Positions 59,859-64,000 of a stretch of 64,000 bases of DNA are shown here, piece by piece. The notes beneath the pieces are model-generated. The model had not been told where the DNA came from. It saw nothing but the letters and a program-made list of their open reading frames with translations, and did not search any database. A program made the translations under genes and the position numbers. Position 1 is the stretch's first letter, and each line of letters begins with the position of its first letter. Source of the stretch: Geobacter sp. (GTDB taxonomy: Bacteria > Desulfobacterota > Desulfuromonadia > Geobacterales > Geobacteraceae); the NCBI GenBank assembly GCA_016177775.1, contig JACOUQ010000015.1:248001-312000 (forward strand), read 5' to 3'.

Positions 59859-59859
<1 letters not shown>
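59783..59859. repeat. Eleven tandem copies of TACAGCC
   Basis: Eleven perfect heptamers after CTTCAGCC, with a truncated twelfth. No right arm, so unlike related sites no hairpin forms. The bioD stop (TAG, minus strand, 59861-59859) is in the end of the array. Confidence 0.9.
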
Positions 59860-60587
<728 letters not shown>

Positions 60588-60596
60588 TCACCTTTC

Positions 60597-61619
60597 TCAC
60601 GACTCACCGGATTTATCTCCCCGCTTTTCACAACACCCTTCCACCGTAAGCTCTAGGTCGCGCAGCATCTGCCAGTCCTGATCCGGGTCGCGGCCGGTGG
60701 TGGTCAGGTAATTGCCGATCATGGTTCCGTTGGCGCCGGCCAGGAACATCCATGATTGCAAGTCCCGCAGGTTCTTTTCCCGGCCGCCGCAGACCGTGAT
60801 CCGCTTGGTCGGTAGGATGAACCGGAACAGGGCGATGGTCTGCAAGCATTCCATCGGCGTGATGTTGCTGGCTCCGGCCAGACGCGTCCCCTCAATGGGG
60901 TTGAGGAAATTGAGCGGCACCGAATCCACGCCCAGCTCCCGCAGTGTAAGGGCCATCTCGATCCGCTGCGCAACCGTTTCGCCCAAGCCGAAGATGCCGC
61001 CGCAGCAGACCTTGAGCCCGGCCTGCTTCACGGCATGGACGGTTGCCACGTCTTCCTCGTAGTTGTGGGTGGAGCAGATGTTGGGAAAGAAGCTGCGGGC
61101 AGTCTCCAGGTTGTGGTGATAGGTCTCCATTCCTGCGTCCCGCAAGGCACTGGCTGTTTCAAAATCGATGATCCCCAGGGAGCAGGAGGGGGTGATGCCG
61201 GTCTCGGTCTTGATCCGCCGGATTGCCCTGCAAATTCGCTCCAGTTCTTCACCTTTGCTGATGGTGGTGCCGCTGGTGATGATGCCGTAACAGCTCGATC
61301 CGTTTTGCTCGGCTTCCCTGGCGCAGGCCACCATCCGTTCCTCATCCACCAGAGCGTAGACGGGGGCATTAGTGTCATGGTGGGCCGATTGGGCGCAGAA
61401 GGCGCAGTTTTCCGGGCAGCGACCCGATTTGGCGTTTATGATGGAGCAGAGATGGACGGCGGTGCCGACGAAATGCTCCTTTATTCTGTTCGCCTCGGCA
61501 AGGATGAAGAAGAAGTCGGGGCCGGTCGCGGCAGCAAGTTCCATGACATCTGTTTCGGTCAGCGGGAAGTGGTCCACGACCTTGTCGGCGAAATGGGCAA
61601 TGCGTTCTCTCGTAGTCAT
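60597..61619 (-). CDS. bioB: Biotin synthase (340 aa)
   Basis: Start ATG 61619, preceded by GGAGGT; an in-frame opening 25 codons upstream has no ribosome site. Radical SAM motif GRCPENCAFCAQSAHH near 65-80, then the BioB blocks GTTISKGEELERI, YHHNLETARSFFPNICSTHNYEED and GGIFGLGET. Inserts sulfur into dethiobiotin, using its [2Fe-2S] cluster as donor. First gene of bioB-bioD-bioA. Confidence 0.98.
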   Translation of the reverse strand: MTTRERIAHFADKVVDHFPLTETDVMELAAATGPDFFFILAEANRIKEHFVGTAVHLCSIINAKSGRCPENCAFCAQSAHHDTNAPVYALVDEERMVACAREAEQNGSSCYGIITSGTTISKGEELERICRAIRRIKTETGITPSCSLGIIDFETASALRDAGMETYHHNLETARSFFPNICSTHNYEEDVATVHAVKQAGLKVCCGGIFGLGETVAQRIEMALTLRELGVDSVPLNFLNPIEGTRLAGASNITPMECLQTIALFRFILPTKRITVCGGREKNLRDLQSWMFLAGANGTMIGNYLTTTGRDPDQDWQMLRDLELTVEGCCEKRGDKSGES

Positions 61620-61797
61620 GCAGAATACCTCCGGATTTTGACTTATCACGGAGCAACGACGATTGTCAACTCTTAATTCGGCTTTGGTTGACAACCCGTT
61701 TCCAAAGCCACATCTTTCGGCTTTCTGTCTGAAAAAAACGCTTGCTTTTTAGCTGGTCGCGTGCTAAAAAAACTTTACAAGTTAATGTTCACTTCAA

Positions 61798-61827
61798 AAG
61801 TGAGCTCCTCCAGCTCGCTTTTTTTAT
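61798..61827 (+). terminator. Attenuator in the leader of rimP-nusA
   Basis: AAGTGAGCT (61798-61806) pairs with AGCTCGCTT (61812-61820), one G-U, loop CCTCC, then a T-rich run. Placed 15 bp before rimP, it may allow NusA-dependent control of its own operon. Confidence 0.7.
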
Positions 61828-61841
61828 TTTCAGGATAGCAA

Positions 61842-62327
61842 ATGGCAAAGGGTGGCGTCGACATAGCAGCGCGGGTTACCGGACTGGTGCTGCCGCTTCT
61901 CGATTCGATGGGGCTTGAGTTGGTGGATCTCGAATACAAGCCCGAGGGGCACGGAAAGGTGCTGCGCCTGTACGTCGACAAGCCGGGGGGGGTGACCCTC
62001 GACGACTGTAGCGCGGTAAGCCGCGAATTGTCGGAGTTGCTCGATGTCGAGGACTTCATTCGTGACAGATACACCCTTGAAGTCTCGTCGCCGGGGATCA
62101 ACCGTCCCCTGAAGTCCGATGCCGATTACCGCCGCTATACGGGGCGCCTGGTGAAGATCAGGACCTTCGAGCTGCTGGAGGACGAGGCGGGTAACCAGCG
62201 CAAGACCTTTCTGGGCGAGTTGCTCGGGATGGAGGAGGGCGTGGTTACGGTCCGGCTTTCGGAAGGACCGCTGGCGCGCATTCCTGTTGAGAAGATCGCC
62301 AAGGCGAACCTGGAATACGAATTCTGA
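61842..62327 (+). CDS. rimP: Ribosome maturation factor RimP (161 aa)
   Basis: LLDSMGLELVDLEYKPEGHGKVLRLYVDKPGGVTLDDC near 14-50 and FIRDRYTLEVSSPGINRPLK near 68 are the conserved N-domain; an SH3-like C-domain follows. Needed for 30S assembly. Standard first gene of rimP-nusA-ylxR. Confidence 0.96.
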   Translation: MAKGGVDIAARVTGLVLPLLDSMGLELVDLEYKPEGHGKVLRLYVDKPGGVTLDDCSAVSRELSELLDVEDFIRDRYTLEVSSPGINRPLKSDADYRRYTGRLVKIRTFELLEDEAGNQRKTFLGELLGMEEGVVTVRLSEGPLARIPVEKIAKANLEYEF

Positions 62328-62362
62328 TTTATTTTCACTGATTCCAATAAAGGAGATCCAAC

Positions 62363-63559
62363 GTGGATGCCAGTGTAAATCTCAAGCATACCATTGATCA
62401 AATCGTGAAGGAGAAGGGGATCGACCGAAGCATCGTTGTCGAGGCCCTGGAGCAGGCGGTCCTTACCGCGGCTAACAAGAAATTCCGCAACACCCGCGAT
62501 CTCGAGGCTCATTACAACGAGGAAGTCGGCGAGGTGGAGCTTTTCGAGTTCGTTACGGTGGTCGAGGATGTGCAGGATTCCTATCGTGAGATCACGCTGG
62601 AGGAAGCCCGGGAGGAAGACCCCGAGGTGGAGTTCGGCGATTCCATCGGCATGAAGCTCGATTCCAGCTCTTTCAGCCGCATCGCTGCACAGACCGCCAA
62701 GCAGATCATCATTCAGAAGGTGCGCGAAGCAGAGCGGGAAAACATTTTCAACGACTACCGCGACCGCAAGGGTGAACTGATTACGGGGATGGTGCGCCGC
62801 TTCGAGAAAGGCGAGCTGGTGATCGACCTGGGACGGGCCGAGGCAATTCTCTCCCACAAGGAGCAGGCCCCCCGCGAGGTCTATCGCCAAGGGGACCGGA
62901 TCAAGGCGTACATCTACGATGTCCGCATGACACCGAAAGGGCCCCAGATACTCCTTTCCCGCGTCAATTCCCAGATGCTGGCAAAGCTGTTCGAGGAAGA
63001 GGTGCCGGAAATCGCTGAAGGGATCGTAGAAGTCAAGACTGTTGTGCGGGAGCCGGGGAGCCGCGCCAAGGTGGCTGTCTACTCCAACGACGCCAGCGTC
63101 GATCCGGTCGGAGCCTGCGTCGGCATGCGCGGTGCCAGGGTGCAGAATGTGGTTTCCGAGCTGCGCGGCGAGAAGATCGACATCATCCCCTGGTCCGAAG
63201 ATGTTGCCCGTTTCGCGTGCAATGCTCTTTCGCCGGCCGTTGTTTCCCGTGTCTACGTAGACGACTCCAGCCGGAGCATGGAAATCATCGTTGCCGACGA
63301 CCAGTTGTCTCTGGCCATCGGTAAGCGGGGCCAGAACGTTCGCCTCGCCGCCAAGCTGGTCGGCTGGAGGATCGACATCAAGACCGAATCGGCTTCCACC
63401 GAGGGAGAGGCAGCGGAATACGCCTCCTATGACGGGACGGCCGAGGAAGAACCTGAGGAGCCGGTGCAGACCGAAGAAGCCGGCGAGGGCATCGCTGCTG
63501 AAGCTGAAGCTGGTGCTGAAGCTGGTGCTGAAGCTTCGGTGGAGGAAGAGACCGAATAG
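62363..63559 (+). CDS. nusA: Transcription factor NusA (398 aa)
   Basis: GTG 62363 with AAGGAG upstream. N-terminal polymerase-binding domain, S1 domain (about 135-200, [24 protein letters not shown]) and two KH domains ([21 protein letters not shown] near 250, [18 protein letters not shown] near 318). The tail is a short acidic, Glu/Ala-rich repeat ([12 protein letters not shown]) in place of the C-terminal repeats of E. coli NusA. Confidence 0.97.
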   Translation: MDASVNLKHTIDQIVKEKGIDRSIVVEALEQAVLTAANKKFRNTRDLEAHYNEEVGEVELFEFVTVVEDVQDSYREITLEEAREEDPEVEFGDSIGMKLDSSSFSRIAAQTAKQIIIQKVREAERENIFNDYRDRKGELITGMVRRFEKGELVIDLGRAEAILSHKEQAPREVYRQGDRIKAYIYDVRMTPKGPQILLSRVNSQMLAKLFEEEVPEIAEGIVEVKTVVREPGSRAKVAVYSNDASVDPVGACVGMRGARVQNVVSELRGEKIDIIPWSEDVARFACNALSPAVVSRVYVDDSSRSMEIIVADDQLSLAIGKRGQNVRLAAKLVGWRIDIKTESASTEGEAAEYASYDGTAEEEPEEPVQTEEAGEGIAAEAEAGAEAGAEASVEEETE

Positions 63560-63562
63560 ACC

Positions 63563-64000
63563 ATGCCGAAAGAGCTGCCCCAGAGAAGCTGCATCGCCTG
63601 CCGGCAGGTTCTGCCCAAGGCAAGCCTGCTCAGGTTCGTTCAGGCCCCTGATTTGACCCTTGTTCCTGATTTGCAGGGTAAGTTGCCCGGACGCGGCGCC
63701 TATACATGCGTGAAGCGCAGCTGCGTTCAGCAGGCATTGGCCAGAAAGCAGTTTTCACGGGCATTCAAAGGGAATGTTACGTTGCCTCCTGCAGATGAAC
63801 TGGTTCGGCAGGTCGTTGGGTTCATGGAGGCCCGGGTCACTTCCTATCTGGCCTTGGCCAACAAGGCCGGCAAAATCGTTTCCGGCAACGAACAGGTAAT
63901 GGACTTCCTGCGCAAGGGTAAAAAGGGTGTCCTTGTCGTGGCTTCGGACATATCCCCGGACATCGGGGAAAAGCTGCTCCAGACTGCCAGGCGCAGCAAC
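63563..64000 (+). CDS. YlxR (DUF448) fused to L7Ae-like domain, partial
   Basis: ATG 63563, 3 bp after nusA. YlxR motif QRSCIACRQVLPK near residue 7 and LPGRGAYTCVKRSC near 44. From about residue 95 the L7Ae-type RNA-binding fold begins (LALANKAGKIVSGNEQVMDFLRKGKKGVLVVASDIS). In many bacteria these are two genes (ylxR, ylxQ); here one frame, cut by the window edge at residue 146. Confidence 0.9.
   Translation, partial: MPKELPQRSCIACRQVLPKASLLRFVQAPDLTLVPDLQGKLPGRGAYTCVKRSCVQQALARKQFSRAFKGNVTLPPADELVRQVVGFMEARVTSYLALANKAGKIVSGNEQVMDFLRKGKKGVLVVASDISPDIGEKLLQTARRSN

Overview
The window looks like the chromosome of a Geobacteraceae-type anaerobe (Desulfuromonadota). The evidence is the hgcAB mercury-methylation pair, UGA-encoded selenoproteins, corrinoid biochemistry, GC-rich codon usage and REP elements with their own transposase. 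I had no database, so the taxonomic call is an inference from gene content.

Layout. 1-4.9 kb: accessory genes (a secreted protein, a DUF4143-type ATPase, a REP-associated transposase, an acetyltransferase). 4.9-10.3 kb: a mercury/selenium island. A Cys-rich MarR-family regulator, hgcA, hgcB and a small AhpD-like gene run on the plus strand. They converge on a methyltransferase gene and one long frame encoding a cysteine desulfurase joined to selenophosphate synthetase (SelD). Three frames are interrupted by a single in-frame UGA each: hgcA, the AhpD-like gene and the desulfurase-SelD join. All three read best as selenocysteine (Sec). 10.3-37.2 kb: a sulfur-scavenging regulon. It holds an Rrf2-family regulator, an organosulfur-type ABC permease and binding protein, a lipoprotein and porin, a sulfate transporter (sbp-cysTWA), one NifH-like protein and two NifD/NifK-like pairs. 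It also holds a corrinoid protein, two MtaA-type methyltransferases, a corrinoid-activating ferredoxin-ATPase, YezD, a NifX-like protein and CysK. Eleven copies of a dyad CTAY-N7-ATAG (one imperfect) lie in front of these units, and three of them also carry a small leader RNA hairpin plus terminator. 37.5-64 kb: ordinary core genome (radical SAM, tilS-ftsH-folP-cdaA-ybbR-glmM-pdxJ, an Mla lipid transporter with a degenerate ATPase, tRNA-Val, B12/acyl-CoA genes, a DHH-CBS-tRNA nucleotidyltransferase fusion, bioADB, rimP-nusA-ylxR).

How the parts may work together. In the sulfur regulon, the nitrogenase-like reductases plus corrinoid methyl-transfer proteins would release sulfur from methylated or organic sulfur compounds under sulfur limitation, with CysK capturing sulfide. 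This follows the precedent of methylthio-alkane reductase but adds a corrinoid branch and a second DK pair. In the mercury island, the SelD fusion would supply activated selenium for an HgcA carrying an adjacent Cys-Sec pair, a plausible Hg(II)-binding site. Both statements are inferences from sequence and context.

Several families of short hairpin repeats sit in the gaps, often supplying the stop codon of the gene upstream.
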